Positions 7,585-19,065 are shown, counted from the first letter of the stretch. The stretch is DNA of 64,000 bases from Pseudoduganella dura (GCF_009727155.1 NZ_WNWM01000002.1:3968001-4032000); one strand, 5' to 3'. Numbers and translations are program-made. The notes: a model not told the origin generated them from the letters alone.

Positions 7585-9567
7585 ATGTTGCGAACCGTTT
7601 TTACCGCGGGCTGCGTGTTCGCGGCGGGCGCCTGCGCGGCCGCTGCCGGATTGCCCAGCGCCGGCATGGCCGTCGTCCAGGTCGTCGGGCAGCGCGGCGA
7701 CGCGGCCGATGCCGCCAGCGCCGGCAGCGTGGGCGCGGCGGAAATCGCCGCCCGGCCACTGCTGCGCACCGGCGAACTGCTGGAATTCGTGCCGGGGCTG
7801 GCCGTCACCCAGCACAGCGGCGCCGGCAAGGCCAACCAGTACTTCCTGCGCGGCTTCAACCTGGACCATGGCACCGATTTCGCCACCTTCGTCGACGGCA
7901 TGCCCGTCAACATGCGCAGCCACGCGCACGGGCAGGGCTACACGGACCTGAACTTCGTGATCCCGGAACTGGTGCGGCGCATCGATTACCGCAAGGGGCC
8001 GTACGCCGCCGCGGATGGCGATTTCGCGTCCGCCGGCAGTGCCCGCATCGCGCTGGCCGACGACGTGCCGGGTTTGGCCACCACGATGGCCGGCATCACG
8101 GTCGGCCGGCATGGCTATCGGCGCGCGCTGCTGGCCGGCGCCACGGCGGGCAACCTGCTGTACGGCCTCGACGTGCAGCGCAACGACGGGCCGTGGACCG
8201 TGCCCGAGGACGGGCGAAAAGTATCCGGCCTGCTGCGCTGGAGCGGCGGAGACAGGGACGATGGCTGGAACGTGACCGCGATGGCTTACCGCAACCGGTG
8301 GACCGCGACGGACCAGATTGCGCTGCGCGCCGTGGACCAGGTCGGGCGGTTCGGCAGCCTCGATCCCACCGATGGCGGCCGCGCATCGCGCTACAGCCTG
8401 TCGGCCGCGCGGCATGGCCAGTGGAGCAGCGGGCGCGTCGAGCTGAGCGCCTATGCCGTGCGCTCGACGCTGGACCTGTACAGCAATTTCACCTATGCGC
8501 TCGAGCGGCCGGAGGAAGGCGACCAGTTCCGCCAGGGCGAACGGCGCACGATGCTGGGGGCCGATGCCGCGTGGTCGTGGCAGGGCACGCTGGCGGGGCT
8601 GGATTTGCACAACCGGGCCGGCGTGCAGGTGCGCAGCGACCGGCTGTCGCCCGTGGGGCTGTACACGACCGTGGCGCGCCGCACCGCGGCTGTCGTGCGC
8701 GAGGACCGTGTGCGCGAAACGAGCGCCGGCGTGTTCGCCGAAACGTCGGTGCGGTGGGCACCGTGGCTGCGCACGGTGGCCGGGCTGCGCGGCGACGCGT
8801 ACCGCTTCGATGTGAACGGGCGCCGCGCCGATGCGACGATCGCGACACCGAAGCTGTCCGTGATCGCCGGGCCATGGCGGAACATGGAACTGTTCTTCAA
8901 CGCCGGGCACGGCTTCCACAGCAACGATGCGCGCGGCGTGGTGGACGGCGTCACGCCGCTGGTGCGCACGCGGGGTGTCGAAGCCGGCGTGCGCAGCGAG
9001 CCGGTGCCGGGGCTGGAGACGTCGTTGACGGCATGGCGACTGTCGAGCGGCTCGGAACTGGTGTACGTGGGCGACGCCGGCACCACGGAACCCAGCCGTG
9101 CCAGCCGGCGCCATGGCATCGAATGGAATACGCAATACACCACGGGGCCGCTGCGGTTCGACCTGGACCTGGCCGTTTCCCGGGCCCGCTACACGCAGCC
9201 TGCGGAGGAGGGCGATCGCGTGCCGGGGGCGCTGGAGCGGATGGCTGCGTTCGATGTGAGCTACGCGCCGCTGGGCAAGCGGTGGTCCGGCGGTTTCAAT
9301 GTGCGGTATCTGGGGCCGCGTGCGTTGACCGAAGACGACGGCGTGCGCTCGCGGGCCTCCACGCTGGCTTCGGCCCGTATCGCTTACCGGTTCAACCCGC
9401 GCACGCAGCTCACGCTCGATGTGTTCAACCTGTTCGACCGGAAGGCCAGCGATATCGAGTACTACTATGCTTCGCGGCTGCCGGGCGAGGCCGCAGCGCG
9501 GGACGACGTGCATTTCCACCCGGTCGAGCCGCGCACCGTGCGGCTGGCGCTGAATTACACCTTCTGA
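7585..9567 (+). CDS. TonB-dependent receptor of the DUF4331/HupE operon
   Basis: A complete 660-residue TonB-dependent receptor starting at ATG 7585, two bases after the HupE-like gene stop. Order: signal peptide; a TonB-box-like VVQVVG; plug domain with LLEFVPGLAVTQHSG and YFLRGFNLDHGTDFATFVDG; then the beta-barrel, ending LALNYTF with the expected terminal phenylalanine. The plug contains a His/Met-rich stretch, VNMRSHAHGQGY, that could bind metal. It belongs to the receptors often found with HupE-like genes. With the other operon members it probably brings a metal or metal complex across the outer membrane. There is no N-terminal signalling domain of the FecA type, so cell-surface signalling through this receptor is unlikely. 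Confidence 0.92.
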   Translation: MLRTVFTAGCVFAAGACAAAAGLPSAGMAVVQVVGQRGDAADAASAGSVGAAEIAARPLLRTGELLEFVPGLAVTQHSGAGKANQYFLRGFNLDHGTDFATFVDGMPVNMRSHAHGQGYTDLNFVIPELVRRIDYRKGPYAAADGDFASAGSARIALADDVPGLATTMAGITVGRHGYRRALLAGATAGNLLYGLDVQRNDGPWTVPEDGRKVSGLLRWSGGDRDDGWNVTAMAYRNRWTATDQIALRAVDQVGRFGSLDPTDGGRASRYSLSAARHGQWSSGRVELSAYAVRSTLDLYSNFTYALERPEEGDQFRQGERRTMLGADAAWSWQGTLAGLDLHNRAGVQVRSDRLSPVGLYTTVARRTAAVVREDRVRETSAGVFAETSVRWAPWLRTVAGLRGDAYRFDVNGRRADATIATPKLSVIAGPWRNMELFFNAGHGFHSNDARGVVDGVTPLVRTRGVEAGVRSEPVPGLETSLTAWRLSSGSELVYVGDAGTTEPSRASRRHGIEWNTQYTTGPLRFDLDLAVSRARYTQPAEEGDRVPGALERMAAFDVSYAPLGKRWSGGFNVRYLGPRALTEDDGVRSRASTLASARIAYRFNPRTQLTLDVFNLFDRKASDIEYYYASRLPGEAAARDDVHFHPVEPRTVRLALNYTF

Positions 9568-9593
9568 ACCACAGCTTCTGAAAAACGCCCGGC

Positions 9594-10295
9594 CTACAGC
9601 ACGCGGACCCAGGCGCCCTTGTACAGCACCGGCCCGGTAGGCGCGTTCGGGTTCGGCGAGCCGCCCTTCGGTTCCAGGCTCACGGCCAGCACCGCCACGT
9701 CGCGGCCCAGCGCCCGGTCGCTGAACGCGATGGTGGCCGTGCCACGTTCGTCGAGGATGCCCAGCGAGCGCGGCGTGCCCGCCTGCGTGATGGCCCACAG
9801 CTGCAGCGTGCGGTCGTCCGGTACCGGCGTGCCGCCCACGGTGCGGATGGCGATCACGCGGTTGCGGCGGTCCGCCGTTACCAGCAGCGCGGCCTGGGCG
9901 CGTTCATCGGTCAGCGCGGCGAAGGTGTCGATGCGCGGCGCCGGCTCCTGTACCGCGAGCGTGACCGCCAGCGCGATGGCTGCCGCTGTCGATGCGCCGG
10001 CCAGCGTGCGCCATGACCGCAACGGGTCGCCTTTCCAGAACTGCCACCACCGGGCAGCCGGTTCCAGGCGCAGGCGCCCCTCGATGGCACGCCATACGTG
10101 CGCCCCGGGAGACTGCGACGGCGTGAATTCGGCCAGCGGCACCAGGCGTTCCTGCCACTCGGCCACGGTGCGGCGCAGCGCGGCGTCGCCATGCAGCCAG
10201 CCTTCGAAGCGGCGCCGGGCGCCGCCCTTGAGCGTGCCCAGTACGTATTCGGCGGCCAGGCGGTCGCACAGGTCCGGGTGATCGCGATGGTTCAC
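9594..10295 (-). CDS. Anti-sigma factor, RskA-like
   Basis: A 233-residue single-pass membrane protein. The cytoplasmic N-terminal ~95 residues hold the sigma-binding helices (CDRLAAEYVLGTL, then RRFEGWL). One membrane helix lies near residues 100-115 (TAAAIALAVTLAV), and the periplasmic C-terminal domain resembles the anti-sigma-K (RskA) fold, with LQLWAITQAGTPRSLG and LAVSLEPKGGSP. It overlaps the sigma gene by four bases (ATGA), so the two are co-translated and should form a membrane-held sigma/anti-sigma pair released by an extracytoplasmic cue. It converges with the receptor gene, with only 26 bases between the stops. No zinc-binding HxxxCxxC motif is present, which argues against the ZAS class. 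Confidence 0.85.
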   Translation of the reverse strand: MNHRDHPDLCDRLAAEYVLGTLKGGARRRFEGWLHGDAALRRTVAEWQERLVPLAEFTPSQSPGAHVWRAIEGRLRLEPAARWWQFWKGDPLRSWRTLAGASTAAAIALAVTLAVQEPAPRIDTFAALTDERAQAALLVTADRRNRVIAIRTVGGTPVPDDRTLQLWAITQAGTPRSLGILDERGTATIAFSDRALGRDVAVLAVSLEPKGGSPNPNAPTGPVLYKGAWVRVL

Positions 10296-10909
10296 GGCGC
10301 CTCCCGGCGTGCCAGGCAGTTTTTCAGCTTTTCGAGCCCCCGGCGGATCCAGGTCTTGACCGTGCCCAGGGGCAGTGACAGCTGTTGCGCCACTTCGCCA
10401 TGGGTAAGGTCATGGAAGAACGCCAGCCCGATCGCCTGCTGGTGGCGCCGCTCCAGCGTGGCCATGCAGTGCGCCAGCGCCTGCGCCTCGGTGGATCGCT
10501 GCAGCGTTTCCGCCGGTCCCGGGCCGGCTGCGGCCAGCGCCGCGATCACTTCGCTGTCGAAGCCGTCGGCATCGATTTCCACGGGCTGGTCCAGCCGGCG
10601 CCGGATATCGAGCGCCTTGTTGCGCACGATCGTGGTCATCCATGTCATCGGCGCGGCCAGCGCCGCCTGGTACGTGCCGGCCGCGTGCCAGATCGCCACG
10701 TAGCCATCCTGCAGCGCCTCTTCGGCCAGTTCGCGTTTGTGGAGGATGCGCAGTGCAAAGCCGAACAGCTTCGGCGAGGTGGCGTCGTACAGCGTGCGGA
10801 ACGCCTGCGCATCGCGGCGGCCGGCGGCCAGCAGCAGACCATGCAGTTGATCCGGATCGTGGGGGGTGTCGTAAGGCACGGGGCTCGGTGGCTGGCAATT
10901 TGTAAGCAC
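10292..10909 (-). CDS. ECF sigma factor, SigK-like
   Basis: A 205-residue group IV sigma factor with only regions 2 and 4. Region 2 contains LYDATSPKLFGFALRIL and the DNA-facing TWMTTIVRNKALDIRRR; region 4 has HGEVAQQLSLPLGTVKTWIRR, the -35 recognition helix-turn-helix. The linker is short and there is no SnoaL or other C-terminal extension. Downstream on the same strand is an RskA-like anti-sigma, matching the usual SigK/RskA arrangement. Likely targets are its own operon and the facing DUF4331-HupE-receptor operon, where a TGAATCC-N16-CGTATAA element was noted. The inducing signal is unknown. Confidence 0.92.
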   Translation of the reverse strand: MLTNCQPPSPVPYDTPHDPDQLHGLLLAAGRRDAQAFRTLYDATSPKLFGFALRILHKRELAEEALQDGYVAIWHAAGTYQAALAAPMTWMTTIVRNKALDIRRRLDQPVEIDADGFDSEVIAALAAAGPGPAETLQRSTEAQALAHCMATLERRHQQAIGLAFFHDLTHGEVAQQLSLPLGTVKTWIRRGLEKLKNCLARREAP

Positions 10910-10992
10910 AGGTTATCGTGCTTTGCGCTGCCGGGCAAGGCCAGCCGGCGCGACGGTTACAATGGCCGCCTCTTTCCCGATCGGAGCTTTGC

Positions 10993-12408
10993 ATGCGCGC
11001 TTCCTTCCTTGCCGGCCTGGCCTGCCTGTTTTCCGCCGGCGCCGCCCTTGCCGCACCCGCCGGCCAACCCGCCACCGTGCGCGTCGACTACATCCACAGC
11101 GGCAACGCACTGTCCGAGCACTACGCGATGGACCGCGTGCTGATCGAGCCGCTGCCGTGGCCGGGCGACGTGACGCGCACGCTGGACGACACCGACCGCG
11201 GCATCAACAGGGTCGAGGTGGTGGATGCGAAGACGGGCAGGCTGCTGTACTCGCGCGGCTTTTCCACCGTGTTCGGCGAGTGGAAGAGCACCGATGAAGC
11301 CGGGAAGATGACGCGCGCGTTCGGCGAATCGGTGCGCTTCCCGAAGCCGGACGTGCCGGTCAAGGTACGCATCCTGAAACGCGACGAAAGAAACCAGTTC
11401 TCGATCGTTTGGACGGCCGACGTCGACACCGACGCGCCCGATGTCGTACGCCGGCAGCCGCCGGCACCGGCGCAGCCGATCCCGATCAGGATCGGCGGGC
11501 CGTCGCCGCAGAAGGTGGACCTGCTGATCCTCGGTGACGGCTACACCCGTGCCGAACTGGGCAAGTTCGAAGCCACGGCGAAGCGGCTGGCCGATTACCT
11601 GTTCACCGTGTCGCCGTTCAAGGAGCGCGCACAGGACTTCAACGTGTGGGGCCTGGCCGTGCCCACGGAGGAGTCGGGCGTGAGCCGGCCGTCGACCGGC
11701 ACGCACCATGCATCGGCACTGAACACGCGCTACGACATCTTCGGCAGCGAGCGCTATGTGCTGACGACGGACAACCGCGCGCTGCGCGACCTGGCCCAGC
11801 ACGCGCCATACGAGTTCATCGAAATCCTCGTCAACAACGACACCTACGGCGGCGGCGGCATCTACGGCCAGTTCAGCACGGCGGCCGCGAACAACGACTG
11901 GGCCAACTACCTGTTCGTGCACGAGTTCGGCCATCACTTCGCCGGCCTGGCGGACGAGTACTACACGTCGCCGGTAGCCTACCAGTCGACCGCGGAACGC
12001 CCGGAACCGTGGGAGCCGAACGTGACGGCGCTGCACGACCCGGCCAACCTCAAGTGGCGCCGCTTCGTGAAGGCGGGCACGCCGCTGCCCACGCCATGGC
12101 CGAAGGCGGCATATGAATCCCACTCGCGTGAATACCAGAAGGTGCGCGCGCAGCTGCGCAAGGACAACCGGCCCGAAGCCGAGATGAACAGGCTGTTCAC
12201 GCAGGATCTCGCCTGGACCAATGCGCTGTTCTCGAAGGCGCCGCACGCGAAGGCTGTGGGCGCGTTCGAGGGCGCGAACTACGAAGCGAAAGGCTACTAC
12301 CGCTCGCAGCAGCAGTGCCTTATGTTCGACCGCAGCGAGGCATTCTGTGCCGTGTGCGCGGAGGCGGTGGGGCAGACGATCGACCTGTATTCGCGGCCGG
12401 GACAGTAA
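10993..12408 (+). CDS. Exported M64-family metallopeptidase
   Basis: A 471-residue protein with a clear signal peptide (cleavage near ALAAP). The N-terminal ~130 residues form a beta-rich domain; the catalytic domain begins around VDLLILGDGYT and contains the zinc site HEFGHHFAGLADEY (His310, Glu311, His314, with Asp321/Glu322). This matches family M64 (IgA-peptidase-like) in motif and length. A run of Gly in NNDTYGGGGIYGQF just before the site is also typical. The start at 10993 is preferred to an upstream in-frame codon because it gives a signal peptide and follows CGGAG. It is a secreted or periplasmic endopeptidase of unknown substrate, divergent from the ECF sigma gene with 83 bases between them. 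Confidence 0.9.
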   Translation: MRASFLAGLACLFSAGAALAAPAGQPATVRVDYIHSGNALSEHYAMDRVLIEPLPWPGDVTRTLDDTDRGINRVEVVDAKTGRLLYSRGFSTVFGEWKSTDEAGKMTRAFGESVRFPKPDVPVKVRILKRDERNQFSIVWTADVDTDAPDVVRRQPPAPAQPIPIRIGGPSPQKVDLLILGDGYTRAELGKFEATAKRLADYLFTVSPFKERAQDFNVWGLAVPTEESGVSRPSTGTHHASALNTRYDIFGSERYVLTTDNRALRDLAQHAPYEFIEILVNNDTYGGGGIYGQFSTAAANNDWANYLFVHEFGHHFAGLADEYYTSPVAYQSTAERPEPWEPNVTALHDPANLKWRRFVKAGTPLPTPWPKAAYESHSREYQKVRAQLRKDNRPEAEMNRLFTQDLAWTNALFSKAPHAKAVGAFEGANYEAKGYYRSQQQCLMFDRSEAFCAVCAEAVGQTIDLYSRPGQ

Positions 12409-12565
12409 CGGCCGGGGTATTCATCGACGTCGACGAAAGATAGTAAGAATGGCAACAGAATGTTACTAGGTTCGCTACCGCACAGAGGATAGCGTTTGGA
12501 AACTTTATTCTGGATACGTGACAAGAACAAAGCACATTCCAAATAACACTAGAAAGGTGACAACC

Positions 12566-13045
12566 ATGAACAAACTGCTCGCAACCCTGATCGCCGGTGT
12601 CTTCGCAACTGCTGCTGCAACCGGTGCTTACGCCCAGTCCAACGATGTCGCCAAGGCCCAGGCCGAAGCACAGAAAGACATCGCCAAGGCCCAGGAAAAA
12701 GAAGCGAAAAAAGTGGCTGATGCGGATAAGGATGTAGCGAAAGCCCAGTCCAAGGCTAACGAGAAAGTCGCCAAGGCCCAGCACAAGGCCAACAAGGAGC
12801 ACCTGAAAGCAGGTGAGAAAGTGGCCGACGCCGATCCGGAAGACCGCCTGAAAGCCGAAGCCAAGGCCGACAAGAAAGTGGCGGCCGCCGATGCCAAGGC
12901 CACCAAAGCCATTGTCAAGGCTGACACCAAGGTCGCCGAGAAAGCAGTGGAAGCCGACAAGGAAAAAGCCCTGGCCGCCGCCAAGACGGACGAAGCCATC
13001 GCCAAGGCCAATGCCGACGTGAAGAAGGAAGCTGCCAAGCACTAA
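12566..13045 (+). CDS. Exported Ala/Lys-rich coiled-coil (LEA-like) protein
   Basis: A 159-residue protein made of a signal peptide (ending AYAQ) and a mature part that is almost only Ala, Lys, Asp, Glu, Val and Gln. It repeats blocks like DVAKAQ, KVADAD and KANEKVAKAQ at 7- and 11-residue steps, which predicts one long amphipathic helix or coiled coil. Composition resembles group-3 LEA and other hydration-stress proteins, though the similarity may be only compositional. The start at 12566 sits behind AGAAAGG; the upstream in-frame codon lacks a ribosome-binding site. A long perfect hairpin after the stop acts as terminator. No partner gene is evident; roles as periplasmic stress protein or cell-envelope spacer are guesses. 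Confidence 0.75.
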   Translation: MNKLLATLIAGVFATAAATGAYAQSNDVAKAQAEAQKDIAKAQEKEAKKVADADKDVAKAQSKANEKVAKAQHKANKEHLKAGEKVADADPEDRLKAEAKADKKVAAADAKATKAIVKADTKVAEKAVEADKEKALAAAKTDEAIAKANADVKKEAAKH

Positions 13046-13064
13046 GCTGACAGCGCAGTAATCG

Positions 13065-13122
13065 AACGGCTGAGCCCGTGTCATGGGGTCTGACCCCATG
13101 ACACGGGCTCAGCCGTTTTTGC
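13065..13122 (+). terminator. 26-bp perfect hairpin containing GGGGTCTGACCCC
   Basis: Arms 13065-13090 and 13092-13117 are perfectly complementary over 26 bases around a single T, followed by a T-run. It lies 19 bases after the coiled-coil gene stop and fits a very strong intrinsic terminator. The centre, GGGGTCTGACCCC at 13085-13097, is a GC-variant of the repeat core found elsewhere in the window. Confidence 0.75.
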
Positions 13123-13220
13123 GTTGGTGTTGCTTTCCGTGACTTGTTGATACAGGTCAATACCGCACCGCTTGTGCCCGGCACTCTGTCACTTCTCTTG
13201 ATCTGTTCGATGGAGGAGTC

Positions 13221-14285
13221 ATGAAAAAGCCGATGGCATTGGTCCTGCAAGGTGGTGGCGCGCTGGGCGCGTTCGAATATGGCGTGGTGACGGCGCTGGT
13301 CGAGGAAGGCTGGTATCCGAAGGCGGTCACCGGCGTGTCGATCGGCGCGATCAACGCGGCGTCGATTGCCGGCGCGAAGGGGGGCGACATCGCCGCCAGC
13401 CTGCGCAACATCTGGCAGGCGATCACGCTGCCGACCGTGCCGTTCCTGCCGGCGGACAAGCAGGCCAACCTGTCGCTGCTGGGCAATCCGAACTTCTGGC
13501 TGTCGCGCACCGACTACTGGAACGTCCTGAACTGGACCAGTTTCTGCACCACCGCGCCGATGCTGGCCACGCTGGCTTCCCACCTGGATTTCGACCAGCT
13601 CAACAATCCCGACCACATCCGTTTCGGCGTCACCGCCACCAGCCTGCACACCGGCGGGCAAACCACGTTTTCCAACCACATGGCGCAGGGCGCGCATACG
13701 CATACGTGCCACCTGCAGGCCGTGCGGGCAAAGCTCACGCCATCGCACATCGTTGCCAGCGGCAGCCTGCCGCCGGGCTTCCCGGCCACCCGCATCGACG
13801 GCACCGACTACTGGGATGGCGGCCTGTTCAGCAATACGCCGATCGATTCGCTGCTGAACCTGCTGGAGCCGGACGAGATCGGCACGTTGCCGATTTTCGT
13901 GGTCGACCTGTTCCCGACAAATGGCCAGCCGACACCGGCCACGATGCAGGAAGTGCAGACGCGCGCGATCGCGCTGCAATACCAGAACCGTTTCTGGGAC
14001 CAGTTCGGCGGCGATGCCAAGCTCGACGGCTTCGTGGCGATGCTCGACAAGCTGGAGACGGTCACGGCCGGTACGGCCGTGGAGGGGATGCCGGCGTTTG
14101 CGTGGCTGATGCGCCTGCGCGCGCTGAAGAACCTGCACGTGATCGCCGCCACGCCGGCACCGGCCGGCGGCGACCACGATTTCTCGCAGCAGGGCGTGGC
14201 GAACCGTTACGAAGCCGGCTACGCGGCGGCGCAGCAGTACCTGGCGCGCACGGCGCCGCGGCCGCTGCTGCGGTCGGCGGCGTAA
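13221..14285 (+). CDS. Patatin-like phospholipase
   Basis: A 354-residue protein with the full set of patatin features: oxyanion-hole loop LQGGGALGAFEYG at residues 9-21, nucleophile elbow GVSIG with Ser40, and the catalytic aspartate in WDGGLFSNTP (Asp199). There is no signal peptide, so it should act in the cytoplasm or be exported by another route. Length is in the normal range for stand-alone bacterial patatins. GGAGG just before ATG 13221 supports the start. Patatins hydrolyse acyl ester bonds of phospholipids or storage lipids; the substrate is unknown here. It is flanked by family repeats on both sides (13085 and 14348) and appears monocistronic. Confidence 0.92.
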   Translation: MKKPMALVLQGGGALGAFEYGVVTALVEEGWYPKAVTGVSIGAINAASIAGAKGGDIAASLRNIWQAITLPTVPFLPADKQANLSLLGNPNFWLSRTDYWNVLNWTSFCTTAPMLATLASHLDFDQLNNPDHIRFGVTATSLHTGGQTTFSNHMAQGAHTHTCHLQAVRAKLTPSHIVASGSLPPGFPATRIDGTDYWDGGLFSNTPIDSLLNLLEPDEIGTLPIFVVDLFPTNGQPTPATMQEVQTRAIALQYQNRFWDQFGGDAKLDGFVAMLDKLETVTAGTAVEGMPAFAWLMRLRALKNLHVIAATPAPAGGDHDFSQQGVANRYEAGYAAAQQYLARTAPRPLLRSAA

Positions 14286-14347
14286 AAAGTCTGGGTAGAA
14301 ACGGAAAGAGCAGACCCGGATGTGCTTGCCCCAAAGGCGAGGCACCG

Positions 14348-14360
14348 GGGTCAGACCCCC
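14348..14360. repeat. GGGGTCAGACCCC core of the dispersed repeat family
   Basis: Near-palindromic 13-mer 62 bases after the patatin stop, in the convergent gap with parC. It is extended by flanking C/G to CGGGG...CCCCCG. The same 13-mer with a different centre base is at 13085. Confidence 0.6.
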
Positions 14361-14450
14361 GTTACCGGCGGCAGCAAGCTCTGTCGCCGACAGTATCGGG
14401 GGGCTGGCCCCAGTCTGCACCTGGTCCTCGGCGCCGATCGACGGCCATAA

Positions 14451-14478
14451 AAAAAGCCCGGGTCACCCCGGGCTTTTT
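14451..14478. terminator. Bidirectional terminator between patatin gene and parC
   Basis: Twelve-base perfect arms (14451-14462 and 14467-14478; AAAAAGCCCGGG and its complement) around TCAC, with an A-run on one side and a T-run on the other. This fits termination of both the plus-strand lipase gene and the minus-strand parE-parC operon. Confidence 0.85.
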
Positions 14479-14510
14479 GCATCCGCGGCGCGAGAGCACG
14501 CGCCCGCCGG

Positions 14511-16865
<2,355 letters not shown>

Positions 16866-16877
16866 AGTGCTCGTGAT

Positions 16878-18872
16878 TTAGATATCTGCTTCGACTTCGT
16901 TGCCGTGTTCTTCGATCCATGCGCGGCGGGCGGCGGCTTCGCCTTTGCCCATCAGCATGTTGAAGCGGGCCGCCGCCTCGGTGTGGGCAAAGTCGCCCAG
17001 CGCCACCGGCAGCAGGCGCCGCGTGTCCGGGTTCATCGTGGTTTCCCACAGCTGTTCGGCGTTCATCTCGCCCAGGCCCTTGAAGCGGGAAATGCTCCAG
17101 CTGCCATCCTTCAGGCCATCCTTGCGCAGCTTGTCCTCGATCGCGGTCAGTTCGCCGTCGTCCAGCGCGTAGAGCTTCTGGATCGGCTTCTTGCCGCGCG
17201 CCGGCGCATCCACCCGGTACAGCGGCGGGCGGGCCACGCAGATGTTGCCGTTCTGGATCAGCGCCGGGAAGTGGCGGAAGAACAGCGTGAGCAGCAGCAC
17301 CTGGATGTGCGAGCCGTCCACGTCCGCATCGGACAGGATGCAAATCTTGCCGTAGCGCAGGTTCGACAGGTCCGGCGTGTCGCTGAAGCTGTGCGGATCG
17401 ACGCCGATCGCCACGGCGATATCGTGGATCTCGTTGTTGGCGAACAGGCGGTCGCGGTCGGTTTCCCAGGAATTGAGCACCTTGCCGCGCAGCGGCAGGA
17501 TCGCCTGGAATTCCTTGTCGCGGCCCATCTTCGCCGAGCCGCCGGCGGAATCGCCCTCGACCAGGAACAGCTCCGTGCGCGCGATGTCGGTCGATTCGCA
17601 ATCGGTCAGCTTGCCCGGCAACACGGCCACGCCGGACGATTTCTTCTTTTCCACCTTCTGCGCCGAGCGCAGGCGCGACTGGGCCTGCTTGATGACGAGT
17701 TCGGCCAGCTTCTTGCCCCAGTCGATGTGCTGGTTCAGCCACAGTTCCAGCGCCGGCTTGCTGTAGGTGGAGACGAGGCGCACGGCGTCGCGCGAGTTCA
17801 GGCGTTCCTTGATCTGGCCCTGGAACTGCGGGTCCAGCACCTTCGCGGACAGCACGAACGAAGCGCGCGCAAATACGTCTTCCGGCAGCAGTTTCACGCC
17901 TTTCGGCAACAATGAATGCAGTTCGACGAAGTTCTTCATCGCTCCGAACAGGCCTTCGCGCAGGCCGGATTCATGGGTACCGCCGTTCGGCGTGGGGATC
18001 AGGTTGACGTAGGATTCGCGCATGATCGCGCCTTCTTCCGTCCACGCCACCACCCACGAAGCGCCTTCGCCCTCGGCGAAGCCCTCGGCATCCGGGCCGG
18101 CGAACTGCTCGCCCTCGAACAGCGGCACCCAGGTCTCGCCGTTGCCGGTCTGCGCCAGCGCCTCGTTCAGGTAGCCGCGCAGGCCGTCGTTGTATTGCCA
18201 GGTCTGCACGTCGCCGGTCTTGCCGTTCTTCAGCGTGACGGTCACGCCGGGCAGCAGCACGGCCTTCGAGCGCAGCAGCCGCTGCAGCTCCACCTGCGAG
18301 ATCAGCGGCGAGTCGAAATACTTCGGATCCGGCCAGGCGGTGACGCGGGTGCCGGATTTCTTGCCGTTCGGCGCCGGCTGCGACGTCAGGGGCTGGACCA
18401 GGTCGCCATTCTCGAACGCCAGCGTGTGGTAGCCGTTGCCCTTGTCGTCCTTGCGCCAGACGTTGATTTCCAGGCGCTTGGAGAGCGCGTTGGTGACGGA
18501 CACGCCCACGCCGTGCAGGCCGCCGGAGAACGCGTACGCGCCGCCCGAGCCCTTGTCGAACTTGCCGCCGGCGTGCAGCCGCGTGAACACGATCTCCACC
18601 GTGGGCACGTTTTCTTCCGGGTGCAGGCCGACCGGGATGCCGCGGCCGTCATCCTCGACGGTGATGCTGCCGTCGGCGTTCTGCGTGACGGTGATATTGC
18701 GGCAATGCCCGCCCAGCGCTTCGTCCGATGCGTTGTCGATCACCTCCTGGATGATGTGCAGCGGGTTCTCCGTGCGGGTATACATGCCGGGGCGCTGCTT
18801 GACGGGCTCCAGGCCCTTCAGCACGCGGATCGATGATTCGCTGTAGTCGGAAACTGTTTTTTTCGTGGCCAT
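16878..18872 (-). CDS. parE: DNA topoisomerase IV subunit B
   Basis: A 664-residue GHKL ATPase subunit of topoisomerase IV. N-terminal ATP site: VIDNASDEALGG, the EDDGRGIPVG loop and GGLHGVGVSVTNALS. The transducer domain follows, and the TOPRIM domain contains ELFLVEGDSAGGSAK and DADVDGSHI. The length is that of ParE, without the ~170-residue insertion of proteobacterial GyrB. The start at 18872 (MATKKTVSDY) is chosen because homology begins at once and the upstream 50 codons in frame are low-complexity Gln/Arg. It is first in the parE-parC operon and divergent from kdp. Confidence 0.97.
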   Translation of the reverse strand: MATKKTVSDYSESSIRVLKGLEPVKQRPGMYTRTENPLHIIQEVIDNASDEALGGHCRNITVTQNADGSITVEDDGRGIPVGLHPEENVPTVEIVFTRLHAGGKFDKGSGGAYAFSGGLHGVGVSVTNALSKRLEINVWRKDDKGNGYHTLAFENGDLVQPLTSQPAPNGKKSGTRVTAWPDPKYFDSPLISQVELQRLLRSKAVLLPGVTVTLKNGKTGDVQTWQYNDGLRGYLNEALAQTGNGETWVPLFEGEQFAGPDAEGFAEGEGASWVVAWTEEGAIMRESYVNLIPTPNGGTHESGLREGLFGAMKNFVELHSLLPKGVKLLPEDVFARASFVLSAKVLDPQFQGQIKERLNSRDAVRLVSTYSKPALELWLNQHIDWGKKLAELVIKQAQSRLRSAQKVEKKKSSGVAVLPGKLTDCESTDIARTELFLVEGDSAGGSAKMGRDKEFQAILPLRGKVLNSWETDRDRLFANNEIHDIAVAIGVDPHSFSDTPDLSNLRYGKICILSDADVDGSHIQVLLLTLFFRHFPALIQNGNICVARPPLYRVDAPARGKKPIQKLYALDDGELTAIEDKLRKDGLKDGSWSISRFKGLGEMNAEQLWETTMNPDTRRLLPVALGDFAHTEAAARFNMLMGKGEAAARRAWIEEHGNEVEADI

Positions 18873-19038
18873 ACGTGACGATTGCTGAGTGAGTGCACCG
18901 GGTTGGCGCTGGGTTGGTACTGGTTGCTGCTGTTCGTGCTGTGCTCGTGTTGCGCTTTGTGCCGCGCCTTTACCGCTGCGTTTAGTCCGGCATTCTATCC
19001 GAGGCGCCGGCCCGACGAGCAAGCAGCCCTGAAAACAT

Positions 19039-19054
19039 CTGTATAAATATACAG
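19039..19054. promoter_or_regulatory. Palindrome CTGTATA-AA-TATACAG upstream of kdp
   Basis: A perfect palindrome with 7-base arms in the parE-kdp divergent gap, just before the KdpE-like operator. It may be a regulator site or a promoter element (TATAAA lies within it). No known regulator was matched. Confidence 0.4.
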
Positions 19055-19065
19055 TGAAAGGCCGC

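Noticed and set aside
12500..12545. RpoE-like promoter GGAAACTTT ... before the coiled-coil gene
   Set aside because: Spacing and -10 do not match a known ECF consensus well enough to list.
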